A stretch of DNA of 64,000 nt from Rhodanobacteraceae bacterium (GTDB taxonomy: Bacteria; Pseudomonadota; Gammaproteobacteria; Xanthomonadales; Xanthomonadaceae): contig JACKOX010000001.1 in assembly GCA_024233975.1 (NCBI GenBank), forward strand, positions 124,001-188,000, written 5' to 3'. How positions within the stretch are numbered: position 1 is the first letter of the stretch; each line of letters begins with the position of its first letter. Position numbers and translations under genes: made by a program. The notes under the pieces were generated by a model. The model was not told the origin of the DNA, ran no database searches, and worked only from the letters and a program-made list of their open reading frames with translations. Shown piece after piece: positions 56,047-64,000 of this stretch.

Positions 56047-57261
56047 ATGGATGCCTTTCAGATTGCCTTCGTGATACTTGCCTCAGTCGCCGCGTGGCTG
56101 TCATTCCGTCGTGTCGGCACACCAATCGCGACGCCGGCACCGGTCACTTCGTCGGCTAAACCGCGCTATCGTAGTCTGCAGGACACTATGGGCAGGGGTG
56201 GCGACAATCTTCTGCTGCTACGCATGCTGGCAGCGTCACTGGTGATCTACGCTCATAGCTATGCCTTATCGCCAATCAAAGTCGGACGCGATCTGGTAAC
56301 CGATCTGTTCGGCATCTACGCAGGCAGCATTGCGGTCTATGTCTTCTTCTTCATCAGCGGCTTCCTGGTCACCGGCAGCTGGCAGCGCCGGCATGACCTG
56401 CGCGCATTTCTAACGGCTCGTCTGTTCCGCGTCGTGCCTGCATATGCCGTTTGCCTGATTGGGTGCGCGCTCCTGATTGGCCCCGCAGTGAGCCAGTTGG
56501 ATGCCGCGACGTATTTTCGTGACGGGCAGACTTGGAGCTACATATTCCACAACCTCTCGTTCACTGAAAGACTGCAGCCCGGCCTTCCTGGCGTTTTCCT
56601 GGATCATCCCCGCGAGTCTGTGAACGGCTCGCTCTGGACGTTGCCTGCTGAAGTTCGCGCCTACACACTCCTCGCCATACTGGGAGTCACGGGAGTGCTC
56701 TCAAGACGCTGGCGAACTGCAATCTTTCTGGGGGCTGGCTATACGTTAGTGCTGCTCTGGGATAGTCCGATTCCTCTCGTGAATATGAAGATCGCGAAAC
56801 CGTTGATTGGCTACTTTGCACTTGGAGTCCTGACGTGGACGTTTCGTGAACGCCTGCCCCTAAACCTGTGGATTGGCATTGCCTTGACTATCGCATCCGC
56901 CATTGCAAGGCTTAGCCGTGACCAGAGCTATGTGTATCTATTCGCGCTGGCGCTTTGTTATCTGTGCTTGCTATTCGCGTATCGCTTGACGTCGCTGGGC
57001 TTTTACAACCGTTTCGGCGACTTTTCCTATGGCATCTATCTCTGGGGCTTTCCGATGCAGCAAGTAGTGATCTACTGGCTGGCAGACCCCGCACCCTCCA
57101 TGATCACGCTACTTGCATGGCCGATGGCTCTCCTTTGCGCTGTTTTTTCGTGGAGACTGATCGAGAAACCGGCCATTGCGCTAGGTCGTCGTTTTACCAG
57201 CCGAGCTGGAGCCTCACCGCCGCGGGAATCCGGTGCCATGGCCAACAGAGCTTCTCCCTGA
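56047..57261 (+). CDS. Acyltransferase 3 family membrane protein (OafA/YrhL-like)
   Basis: 404 residues, about ten membrane helices. LLLLRMLAASLVIYAHSYAL carries the conserved His, and VYVFFFISGFLVTGSWQRR is the second family motif. Members O-acetylate or succinylate surface sugars. A sample row (56881-56940) has 31/60 G+C, against 41/60 in a ptsI row (55561-55620), so this gene is probably acquired. Acceptor unknown; O-antigen or another surface glycan is likely. Confidence 0.87.
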   Translation: MDAFQIAFVILASVAAWLSFRRVGTPIATPAPVTSSAKPRYRSLQDTMGRGGDNLLLLRMLAASLVIYAHSYALSPIKVGRDLVTDLFGIYAGSIAVYVFFFISGFLVTGSWQRRHDLRAFLTARLFRVVPAYAVCLIGCALLIGPAVSQLDAATYFRDGQTWSYIFHNLSFTERLQPGLPGVFLDHPRESVNGSLWTLPAEVRAYTLLAILGVTGVLSRRWRTAIFLGAGYTLVLLWDSPIPLVNMKIAKPLIGYFALGVLTWTFRERLPLNLWIGIALTIASAIARLSRDQSYVYLFALALCYLCLLFAYRLTSLGFYNRFGDFSYGIYLWGFPMQQVVIYWLADPAPSMITLLAWPMALLCAVFSWRLIEKPAIALGRRFTSRAGASPPRESGAMANRASP

Positions 57262-57288
57262 CACGACACCCAAAAGGGCGCGTTCTTA

Positions 57289-59910
57289 TCACTCCTCGCG
57301 CAGCGCACGCATCGGGCTGATCGCCGTGGCCCGCCAGGCTGGTCGCAACGTGGCCAGCAAGGCGATGCCGAGCAACATCGCCGGCGTCAGCACGTAGGCG
57401 TTGAAGCCGAACAGCGACAGTGTCGGCATCAGTCGTGACAGGGCGAAGGACAGCAGCAGGCACAGCGGCAGGGCGATGGCCATGCCGATCAGCACCTGGC
57501 GCAACGCTCCGCCCAGCACGAAACGCAGCACGCTGCCGGGCTGTGCACCCAGCGCGATGCGCACGCCGATTTCACGCGTCCGACGCGCGATCAGATAGCT
57601 GACCACGCCATACAGACCCACGCAGCTGATCAGCAGCGCGAGAACGCCCAGCACCACCGCGACCTGGCTGGCCACGGCGAAAGGCATGCGCTGGATGCCG
57701 ATCTGTTCACGCAAGGTATTCGGCTCGCAGAAGCCGCCGGCATCGACGCAGAGGTCACTCAGGCGCGATGCCATCTGGCCCACCGGACGATCAATCGCCA
57801 CCAGTAGTTGATCGCCATCGGCCTGCGGCAGATAGACGAGGCTGTGGTCGCGTCCCTGGAAGAAGAACTGCGACACCACGTCAGGTGCCACGCCGATCAC
57901 GCGCACATGGCGTGGCGGCGAGTCGTCGCCACGGCCGGGAACGATCTCGAGCTCCGCGCCCAATGGTGAACGACCGGGGAACCAGCGTGCCGCCGTAGCC
58001 GCGCTGAGCACGGCGACGTCGGCGCCATCCTCGGATTCCTGTCTGCTAAAACCGCGTCCCTCCAGCAGCTGGATACCCAGCGTGTCGAAGTAGTGCTCGT
58101 CGGTCTGCATGCTGCCCACCACCTCGGTGCGGCCATCGATGCCGACACCTTGCCGTGCCAGCACACCCATCAGCGGCGCGTTCGCCACCACGGACAGGTC
58201 GCGCACGCCGGGCTCCTCACGCAACCGCTGCAGCAGCGTCGGATTCGGCGACTGGTAGCGCAGGTGCACGACACGATCGAGGTCGTAACCCGCATCGAGA
58301 TCATCAGCCAGCCGTGCGTTGTCCACGATCAGTCCGGCCACAACGAGCAACAACAGGCTGCTGGCGATCTGCGCGGTCATCAGCACGCCGCGCAGTCGGT
58401 GCGAAGGCAACCGGCCACCAAATGCATGGCCATCGCGGCGCACGCCACCGGCAAGATCGCCACGCGTCGCCTGCAAGGCCGGAATCAGGCCAAACGTGAC
58501 GGCCGCCAGCATCGCCAGCAGTACCGCATAGGCGAAGGCACGCCAGTCCGCGCTGACCGCGCCAATATCCATGCCGAAGCGCAACACCATGCCGAACACC
58601 AGCCGATGCAGCGGCTCCACTGCCAACGTCGTGATCGCACAGGCGAGAACGGCGGCCGCCAGCGCCAGCAGCAGGCTTTCGGTAAGCAACTGTGAGACCA
58701 CGCGGCCTCGCGATGCGCCCAGCGACAGGCGAATCGCCAGTTCGTTGCGGCGTGCCGTGGCGCGGGCCAGGAACAGATTGGCAAGGTTGGCACAGGCCAC
58801 CAGCAGAACCAGCGCGAACGCCGCGAAGATCGGCCATGCCGCGACCTTCATCGCCTCGGCATCACCGGCATCCAGGCGCGAGGTGCGCGGCGCCACGGTC
58901 GCATCGCGGAATCGCTCGCCAACTTCGTTGGACTGGTCCAGATTGCCGAGCGCGGTGGTGAGCCGTGCCGCGACCTGCTCAGGCCGCACGCCGGGCGCCA
59001 GCACGCCGGTGATCATCCATGGCCGCGGCTGCATGCCGCCCGGTGCGCCGAGCAGCTGCCCGCTCATCGAACGCGGCGCCCAGAACGCCGGCAGGATCAC
59101 GTCAATGCCGCCGAAGTCCGCCGGCATCACGCCAATCACCGTGTACTGCTGGCCATTCAACGTGATGGGCTTGCCAATCACCGCGGGGTCGGCACCCGCG
59201 AGGCTGCGCCAACCGGAGTCACTGAGCACCAGCAGCGGATCGCGACCTTCGACCTGGCCCTCGCCGGGCGCAAACACGCGCCCCATGGCTGGCTTCGCGC
59301 CCAACACGCGGAAGAAGTCCGGCTCCACGATCTGCGCAAACACCATCGCCTTGCGCGCATTCGACGTCATTGGCGTGGTGACCGGGACGCCGAATTCGCG
59401 TCGCGCCAGTGTCGATTGCAGCACCGAATCCAGAACCGGCTGCAGGCGCTGCAGTTCCTCGTCCTGCAGCCAGTTGCGGCTGCGGCCGTCCTCGGAATAC
59501 AGGGTGATGTCCACTAGCCGATCCGCCACCGCCACCTTCGGCGGCTGCAGCACGTAGGCGCTGTAGATCGAGAACAACACCGTGTTTACGGCGATGGCAA
59601 GGCCAAGGATCAGCACCACCGACAGGCTGAATCCCGGCCGCTGGCGCAGGCTGCGGAAGCCGTAGCGGAGATCGCCGCCCAGTCGATCCAGCCATGCGAA
59701 GCCGCGTGCTTCCCGATAAGCCTGTCGATGGGTTTCGGTCATGCCCAGCTCGATCCGCGCCTGTCGTTCTGCCACTTCGGGCGACAGGCCTTCGCGGATC
59801 AGGTCGTCACGACGTGCATCGCGATGAAAGGCCAGTTCCTCATCCAGTTCGTGGTTCACGACATCGCGGCCGGACAGCACGGACCACCATTCGCGGAGTC
59901 GATTCAGCAT
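57289..59910 (-). CDS. ADOP-type ABC permease (duplicated MacB-like permease without ATPase)
   Basis: 873 residues. The N-terminal region (ELDEELAFHRDARRDDLIREG...) is the soluble helical segment seen in the acidobacterial duplicated orphan permease group. Two MacB_PCD/FtsX units follow: helix plus periplasmic domain from about residues 95-370 with three helices, then a second copy from about residue 505, ending with the RRTREIGVRIALGAQPGSVL motif. No ATPase gene lies beside it. It overlaps the PadR gene by 7 nt. Substrate and ATPase partner unknown. Confidence 0.88.
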   Translation of the reverse strand: MLNRLREWWSVLSGRDVVNHELDEELAFHRDARRDDLIREGLSPEVAERQARIELGMTETHRQAYREARGFAWLDRLGGDLRYGFRSLRQRPGFSLSVVLILGLAIAVNTVLFSIYSAYVLQPPKVAVADRLVDITLYSEDGRSRNWLQDEELQRLQPVLDSVLQSTLARREFGVPVTTPMTSNARKAMVFAQIVEPDFFRVLGAKPAMGRVFAPGEGQVEGRDPLLVLSDSGWRSLAGADPAVIGKPITLNGQQYTVIGVMPADFGGIDVILPAFWAPRSMSGQLLGAPGGMQPRPWMITGVLAPGVRPEQVAARLTTALGNLDQSNEVGERFRDATVAPRTSRLDAGDAEAMKVAAWPIFAAFALVLLVACANLANLFLARATARRNELAIRLSLGASRGRVVSQLLTESLLLALAAAVLACAITTLAVEPLHRLVFGMVLRFGMDIGAVSADWRAFAYAVLLAMLAAVTFGLIPALQATRGDLAGGVRRDGHAFGGRLPSHRLRGVLMTAQIASSLLLLVVAGLIVDNARLADDLDAGYDLDRVVHLRYQSPNPTLLQRLREEPGVRDLSVVANAPLMGVLARQGVGIDGRTEVVGSMQTDEHYFDTLGIQLLEGRGFSRQESEDGADVAVLSAATAARWFPGRSPLGAELEIVPGRGDDSPPRHVRVIGVAPDVVSQFFFQGRDHSLVYLPQADGDQLLVAIDRPVGQMASRLSDLCVDAGGFCEPNTLREQIGIQRMPFAVASQVAVVLGVLALLISCVGLYGVVSYLIARRTREIGVRIALGAQPGSVLRFVLGGALRQVLIGMAIALPLCLLLSFALSRLMPTLSLFGFNAYVLTPAMLLGIALLATLRPAWRATAISPMRALREE

Positions 59911-60272
59911 GGTATGGCCTCCAGCGAACGCGTATCCAGTACGCGATGCATGGCTTCGACCAGGCGCTGCCAGTCCGCCGTGTCAGCCTTCAGCCGCTGA
60001 CCGCCCGCCGCGGTGAGGGTGTAGAACTTGGCGCGGCGATTGTTCCCGGAAACGCCCCACTCGCTGGTGACCAGACCCTGACGCTCCAGCCGCGCCAACG
60101 CCGGATACAGCGCACCCTGCTCCACCAGAAGCACGCCGGCGGAAGCCTGCTGGATGCGCAGCAGCACGCCGTAGCCGTGCTCGCGTCCCAGCGAGATCGC
60201 CTTCAATGCCAGCAGTTCCAGCGTACCGGGCATGATTGCCGCGCTGCTGGGTGTCGGATGCTTCGTTGCCAT
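59904..60272 (-). CDS. PadR family transcriptional regulator
   Basis: 122 residues. ATG 60272 has AGGAGG 5 nt before it. Winged-helix region: GTLELLALKAISLGREHGYG, LLVEQGALYPALARLERQGL and RRAKFYTLTAAG, the canonical PadR pattern. Regulators of this type are usually encoded just before ADOP permeases and repress their own operon; here the stop and the permease start overlap by 7 nt. A palindrome lies over the putative transcription start. Confidence 0.93.
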   Translation of the reverse strand: MATKHPTPSSAAIMPGTLELLALKAISLGREHGYGVLLRIQQASAGVLLVEQGALYPALARLERQGLVTSEWGVSGNNRRAKFYTLTAAGGQRLKADTADWQRLVEAMHRVLDTRSLEAIPC

Positions 60273-60325
60273 GTCTGCCTCCTGGGCGGCCGCCACCGGG
60301 GATCAATCCCTTTTTGGGCGACTGA

Positions 60326-60340
60326 CCTAAATCGTTTAGG
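60326..60340. promoter_or_regulatory. Palindromic operator candidate for PadR
   Basis: CCTAAA-TCG-TTTAGG, a perfect 6-bp inverted repeat with a 3-nt centre, just downstream of the -10 box and over the expected start of transcription. A lone CCTAAA half-site recurs at 60360-60365 between -35 and -10. Confidence 0.6.
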
Positions 60341-60342
60341 CA

Positions 60343-60371
60343 AGAATAGGCTTCCTTCTCCTAAACAACAA
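60343..60371 (-). promoter_or_regulatory. Promoter of the padR-permease operon
   Basis: On the minus strand: -35 TTGTTG (60366-60371), a 17-nt spacer and -10 TATTCT (60343-60348). The CCTAAA palindrome follows it, fitting autorepression. Confidence 0.5.
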
Positions 60372-60418
60372 AGGAAAGAAGTCATGGTCCACCGGCACCC
60401 GCGTTCACGGCCACGCTT

Positions 60419-60447
60419 TTGCGGCAAAGCCCTGCCGCCGGGATAAT
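60419..60447 (+). promoter_or_regulatory. Promoter of the MBOAT gene
   Basis: -35 TTGCGG, 17-nt spacer, -10 GATAAT (5 of 6), 29 nt before the GTG start. The -10 context GATAATGCGCG is identical to that of the mgtE promoter. Confidence 0.5.
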
Positions 60448-60476
60448 GCGCGGCTTGTCCGGCGCGCGGATCCGCG

Positions 60477-61886
60477 GTGCTCTTCAATTCCCTCGACTTC
60501 CTGCTGTTCTTCCTCGTGGTGTTCGGCCTCAACCAGGGCCTGCGCCCGTGGCCGCGCGCGCAGAAATGGATGCTGCTGGCGGCGAGCTACTGGTTCTACG
60601 GCCAGTGGAACTGGACCTACCTCGCGCTGATCGTCGCGTCCACGCTGCTCGACTACAGCATCGGCCTTGGCCTGGTGAAGGTGCGCCCGATGCGGCGGCG
60701 CACGCTGATGACCATCAGCCTGGTCGCCAATCTCGGCCTGCTGGCCTTCTTCAAGTACGCGAACTGGCTGATCCTCAACTGGAACGCCGCCAGCGGCTGG
60801 CTGGGCTTCGACTGGCAGTTTGGCGCGGTGGACGTGCTGCTGCCGGTGGGCATTTCGTTCTACACCTTCCAGAGCCTGTCCTACACGATCGACGTCTATC
60901 GCGGTGACAGCCCGCCACGGCGCAGCCTGCTCGACTACGCGCTGTTCGTCGCCTTCTTCCCGCAGCTGGTGGCAGGCCCCATCGTCCGTGACGGTGAATT
61001 CTTCAAGGAACTGGATGGCGACCGCCGCCTCGACGCCGAGCGCTTCCAGCGCGGCATCGTGCTGATCGTCTTCGGCCTGGTGAAGAAAATGGTGTTCGCC
61101 GACGGCCTCGCCAGCGTCGTCGATCCGGTGTTCGACAATCCGGCATCACAGGGCTTCTGGGACGTGCTGCTGGCCACCTACGCCTTCGCCTTCCAGATCT
61201 ACTGCGACTTCTCCGGCTACACCGACATCGCCATCGGCGTCGCCCTGCTGCTGGGCTTCCGCTTCCCACAGAACTTCAACTATCCCTACGTCGCCAGCAG
61301 CTTCCAGGATTTCTGGCGGCGCTGGCACATGACCCTGTCACGCTGGCTGCGCGACTACCTGTACATCTCGCTGGGCGGCAACCGCCGCGGCAAGGTCCGC
61401 ACCTACATCAACCTGATGCTGACCATGCTGCTGGGCGGCCTGTGGCACGGCGCCAGCTGGAACTTCGTGATCTGGGGCGGCCTGCATGGCGGTTATCTGG
61501 CCTTTGAGCGCGCCGTATTGATGCGCTTCCGGCTGTGGCGCTCTGATGCACGCACCGCCACCGTCCTGCGCTGGATCATCGTGTTCCACATGGTCTGCCT
61601 GGCGTGGATCTTCTTCCGCGCCGCCACGCTGGATGCCAGCCTGCAGCTGATCGGTCACCTCGGGGATCCGCTGTCGCAGGGCTTTAGCGCCGACCGGCAC
61701 CTGTGGCTGGTACTGCTGCTGTCGGCGCTGATGTTCGCGCACCTGCTCGGCGGCCTGTCCGGCACCAAGACCCGGCTGATGAAAAGCGGTACTCCCGCTT
61801 TCGCCCTGTCGATGGCCGCCCTGATCCTCGTGCTGATCTGGTTCACGCCAGAGCACAGCGCCCCCTTCATCTACTTCCAGTTCTGA
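60477..61886 (+). CDS. MBOAT family O-acyltransferase (AlgI/PatA-like)
   Basis: 469 residues with about ten helices; GTG start giving the usual MLFNSLDFLLFFLVVF. Conserved blocks: FFKYANW, LPVGISFYTFQSLSYTID, FVAFFPQLVAGPIVR, GLWHGASWNFVIWGGLHG with the catalytic His324. Such enzymes pass acetyl groups across the inner membrane to periplasmic polysaccharides or peptidoglycan. The following gene probably encodes the periplasmic transfer partner. No alginate genes are near. Confidence 0.92.
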   Translation: MLFNSLDFLLFFLVVFGLNQGLRPWPRAQKWMLLAASYWFYGQWNWTYLALIVASTLLDYSIGLGLVKVRPMRRRTLMTISLVANLGLLAFFKYANWLILNWNAASGWLGFDWQFGAVDVLLPVGISFYTFQSLSYTIDVYRGDSPPRRSLLDYALFVAFFPQLVAGPIVRDGEFFKELDGDRRLDAERFQRGIVLIVFGLVKKMVFADGLASVVDPVFDNPASQGFWDVLLATYAFAFQIYCDFSGYTDIAIGVALLLGFRFPQNFNYPYVASSFQDFWRRWHMTLSRWLRDYLYISLGGNRRGKVRTYINLMLTMLLGGLWHGASWNFVIWGGLHGGYLAFERAVLMRFRLWRSDARTATVLRWIIVFHMVCLAWIFFRAATLDASLQLIGHLGDPLSQGFSADRHLWLVLLLSALMFAHLLGGLSGTKTRLMKSGTPAFALSMAALILVLIWFTPEHSAPFIYFQF

Positions 61887-61901
61887 TCACGACGGTCTGA
61901 A

Positions 61902-63068
61902 ATGCCCAGCCTTCGCACATTGCTGAAATTCCTGTCACCGCTGCTTCTGGTGCTGCTGGTGGAAGGGCTGTTCCGGCTGGGCATCTGGGAACCGATCGCC
62001 AAGCCATCCAGTCACGCCGGCAGCAGCATTGAACTGAAACAAGCGCTGTCTGCTTCAGACTTCGCGAAGATTGGCCTCGTCACAATCGGCAGTTCGCGGC
62101 CAGAGTTCGGCATTGATCATGAGCAGCTCACACTCGATGCTGCAGAACATGGCATCAATTACGCCAACGCCAGCATGCCCGGCACGCACTGGATGACAGT
62201 TGGCGTGCTCGGCCGCTGGCTACAGCGGCACCATCCTGAGATCCAGGGCGGCATCGTGGCGCTGTCCATCCAGGACTTCAGTTATGCCGGCAACGGCGAC
62301 TACGAGCTCGGTATCGTCACTCCGCTGCGAACTTGGCACGACACGGCGGAAATCAAGCGTAGCGTGGCTTTCAACTGGCACGACGTCGATACTTGGGGCG
62401 CCTATTCCTCGCTCTTCGCCTGGCGTGGAGATGTACAGGATCTGCTGCGTCACCCCAAGCAGCGCCGCAAGGCACTTCGCAGCGCAGCCAAACGCGATCC
62501 GGTAGCAGTGCTGCAGGAAAACCCCACGCTTGACGGAGACATGTGCGCCATCGGCGTGAACGATCCCGCTGCCTGCGAAGCCGTCGCCAACAGCGCGGAC
62601 CCGACCCTGCAGCGACTAGCCGGGCAGTGCCGGCAGCTCAACGCGAATGGCGGTCAACGCCAGGATTTGAACCGCTACCCGCGTGACGATCGCCTGCCCG
62701 ACAGCATGCGCCGCGCGCGCGACCTGATCCGTGATCGCCTGCGTGGCCTGGCTTGGCCGCAGCCACCCGTGGTCGTGTTGATGCCGACTACCGGCATCTG
62801 GAAAAACCATACCTTGCCCAAGGGGCAGCACGACTGGGCGCTGGAAATCCTCCGACCGCTGGTGGATGACGGCACGATCCGCGTAGTTGACGGCACCGAC
62901 GCTCTGGATACTGAAGACGGTACGGACTGCCGCTACTTCGCCGACTTCTACCACCAGAACGCCGCCGGTCGCGAAGCGTTCGCGGAATGGCTGGAACCGC
63001 GCCTGTATCCATTGCTGTTCGGCGAGCTGACAGCCATCGACGCCTCGAACGACGCGGCTTCGCACTAG
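61902..63068 (+). CDS. SGNH-like periplasmic protein, probable MBOAT partner
   Basis: 388 residues with one N-terminal helix (LSPLLLVLLVEGLFRLGIW). A GSS at residues 63-65 (VTIGSSRPEFGI) takes the place of the GDS block, and DFYHQNAAG near the end gives Asp348 and His351, the Asp-x-x-His of SGNH hydrolases. This fits AlgJ/AlgX- or PatB-like transferases. It starts 15 nt after the MBOAT gene. Function is inferred from this layout and the motif pattern; overall similarity to a named family is not obvious. Confidence 0.68.
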   Translation: MPSLRTLLKFLSPLLLVLLVEGLFRLGIWEPIAKPSSHAGSSIELKQALSASDFAKIGLVTIGSSRPEFGIDHEQLTLDAAEHGINYANASMPGTHWMTVGVLGRWLQRHHPEIQGGIVALSIQDFSYAGNGDYELGIVTPLRTWHDTAEIKRSVAFNWHDVDTWGAYSSLFAWRGDVQDLLRHPKQRRKALRSAAKRDPVAVLQENPTLDGDMCAIGVNDPAACEAVANSADPTLQRLAGQCRQLNANGGQRQDLNRYPRDDRLPDSMRRARDLIRDRLRGLAWPQPPVVVLMPTTGIWKNHTLPKGQHDWALEILRPLVDDGTIRVVDGTDALDTEDGTDCRYFADFYHQNAAGREAFAEWLEPRLYPLLFGELTAIDASNDAASH

Positions 63069-63098
63069 CCAGTCATTCGGCATCGATTCTCGCGCGCG

Positions 63099-63127
63099 CC
63101 GACAAAATCGGCCGCATTAGCGATAAT
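63099..63127 (+). promoter_or_regulatory. Promoter of mgtE
   Basis: -35 CCGACA, 17-nt spacer, -10 GATAAT, 24 nt before the ATG. It gives mgtE its own start of transcription, separate from the PTS block. Confidence 0.55.
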
Positions 63128-63151
63128 GCGCGCGATTCCCCGGAGGCGCGC

Positions 63152-64000
63152 ATGTCCGACCGCAACCGCCACGACAAGTCCGCACGGCAACTCAAGCTGC
63201 TCACCGAAGCGCTGGAGTCGGGCCGTCATGGGCCGGTTCGGCGGCTGGTCAACACGCTGTCGCCGGCCGAGATCGGCAACCTGCTGGAGTCGCTGCCGCC
63301 GGCCAAGCGCGAGATCGTCTGGGGCCTGGTCGATCCGGAAGACGACGGCGAGGTGCTGGTCCACGTCGGCGACGAGGTGCGCGAAAGCCTGCTCGCCGGC
63401 ATGGATCCCGAGGAAATCGTCGCCGCGGCCGAGTCGCTGGACATCGACGACCTCGCCGAACTGGTCGACGACCTGCCAGGTACCGTCATCGACGAAGTGC
63501 TCAAGTCGATGGATCGCGAGAACCGCGAACGACTTGAGCAGGCGCTGTCCTATCCGGAGGACACCGCCGGCCGACTGATGAACCCGGACGTGATCACGGT
63601 GCGCACCGACGTCACCGTGGACGTGGTTCTTCGCTATCTGCGGCTTCGCGGCGAACTGCCGGACAACACCGACCACCTGTTCGTGGTCAGCCGTCGCCAT
63701 CAATACCTTGGGCGTCTTTCGTTGGCGACGCTGGTGACCGCCGACCCGTCGACGCCGATCAACGAACTGATCGACGGCGAACAACCGGCCATCCACGTCA
63801 GTACCACATCGGCCGGCGTGGCGACGCAGTTCGAGAACTACGACTGGGTCAGTGCGCCGGTCGTCGATGACAACAACATACTCATGGGTCGCATCACCAT
63901 TGATGACGTGGTCGACATCATCCGCGAGCAGGCCGAGCACCAGGCGTTGGGTGCCGCCGGTCTTGATGAAGACGAGGATCTGTTCAGTCCGGTGCCGCGT
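63152..64000 (+). CDS. mgtE: Magnesium transporter MgtE (3' partial)
   Basis: 283 codons are visible and the frame is open to the window end, so the membrane part lies outside. CGGAGG is 5 nt before the ATG. Residues about 15-140 are the MgtE N domain (LVNTLSPAEIGNLLESLPPA, EELVAAAESLDIDDL-like repeats, LEQALSYPEDTAGRLMNPD). Two CBS domains (about 140-265) follow, which sense Mg2+ in the family. In related genomes mgtE tends to follow ptsI. Confidence 0.92.
   Translation, partial: MSDRNRHDKSARQLKLLTEALESGRHGPVRRLVNTLSPAEIGNLLESLPPAKREIVWGLVDPEDDGEVLVHVGDEVRESLLAGMDPEEIVAAAESLDIDDLAELVDDLPGTVIDEVLKSMDRENRERLEQALSYPEDTAGRLMNPDVITVRTDVTVDVVLRYLRLRGELPDNTDHLFVVSRRHQYLGRLSLATLVTADPSTPINELIDGEQPAIHVSTTSAGVATQFENYDWVSAPVVDDNNILMGRITIDDVVDIIREQAEHQALGAAGLDEDEDLFSPVPR

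Noticed and set aside
60477..63068. Alginate acetylation operon
   Set aside because: The MBOAT protein resembles AlgI, but no algD, alg8, alg44, algF or algX gene is near, so a specific alginate role is not supported.

Overview
The window reads as a high-GC gammaproteobacterial chromosome, most likely of the Lysobacterales (Xanthomonadales), perhaps a Rhodanobacteraceae-like or related lineage. The main support is the 45-55 kb block kdsD-kdsC-lptC-lptA-lptB-rpoN-hpf-ptsN-hprK-rapZ-EIIA(Man)-HPr-EI, with mgtE further on. The presence of hprK and a Man-type EIIA beside rapZ is typical of that order. Large secreted proteins ending in a short -F-x-x-G-F-E tail, a TIGR02999-type sigma factor with a Ser/Thr kinase, and a DUF1800/DUF1501 pair fit the same placement. 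I saw no rRNA or tRNA genes, CRISPR arrays, phage genes or transposases.

Layout. 1-3.8 kb: end of a large secreted P-domain protein and a small exported protein. 3.8-10.1 kb: glycosyltransferase, a NatAB-like ABC exporter (minus strand), a short AMP nucleosidase (minus) and a GT39-like membrane glycosyltransferase. 10.3-20.9 kb: ECF sigma factor overlapping a Ser/Thr kinase with TPRs, then a 1663-residue secreted protein, a small membrane protein and a beta-helix protein. 21.2-25.8 kb: a MacA-MacB-NodT tripartite efflux operon. 25.9-35.8 kb: fadE, a lipoprotein hydrolase, a beta-propeller/amidohydrolase fusion and an M3 dipeptidyl carboxypeptidase, closed by a good intrinsic terminator. 36.1-41.4 kb: DUF1800 and DUF1501 (Tat) pair, cupin, transglutaminase-like TPR protein and cytidine deaminase. 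41.5-45.5 kb: an FG-GAP/VCBS protein wedged between a remnant of the murA 3' end and the intact murA, then ibaG. 45.8-56.0 kb: the LPS-export/RpoN/PTS operon. 56.0-63.1 kb: a variable segment (acyltransferase 3, ADOP-type permease with PadR regulator, MBOAT plus SGNH-like pair) lying between ptsI and mgtE. 63.2 kb to the end: 5' part of mgtE.

How the parts work together. KdsD and KdsC supply Kdo, and LptC/A/B drive LPS export. RpoN, Hpf, PtsN, HprK, RapZ, EIIA, HPr and EI form a regulatory phosphorelay with no sugar permease (no EIIB/EIIC) in the window. The sigma/kinase pair sits directly upstream of two of the four proteins with the -FE tail and may control them. The most unusual signals are the shared tail on several secreted proteins, which reappears near the N-terminus of the DUF1800 protein, and the 59-bp near-perfect duplication of the murA 3' end on both sides of the VCBS gene.
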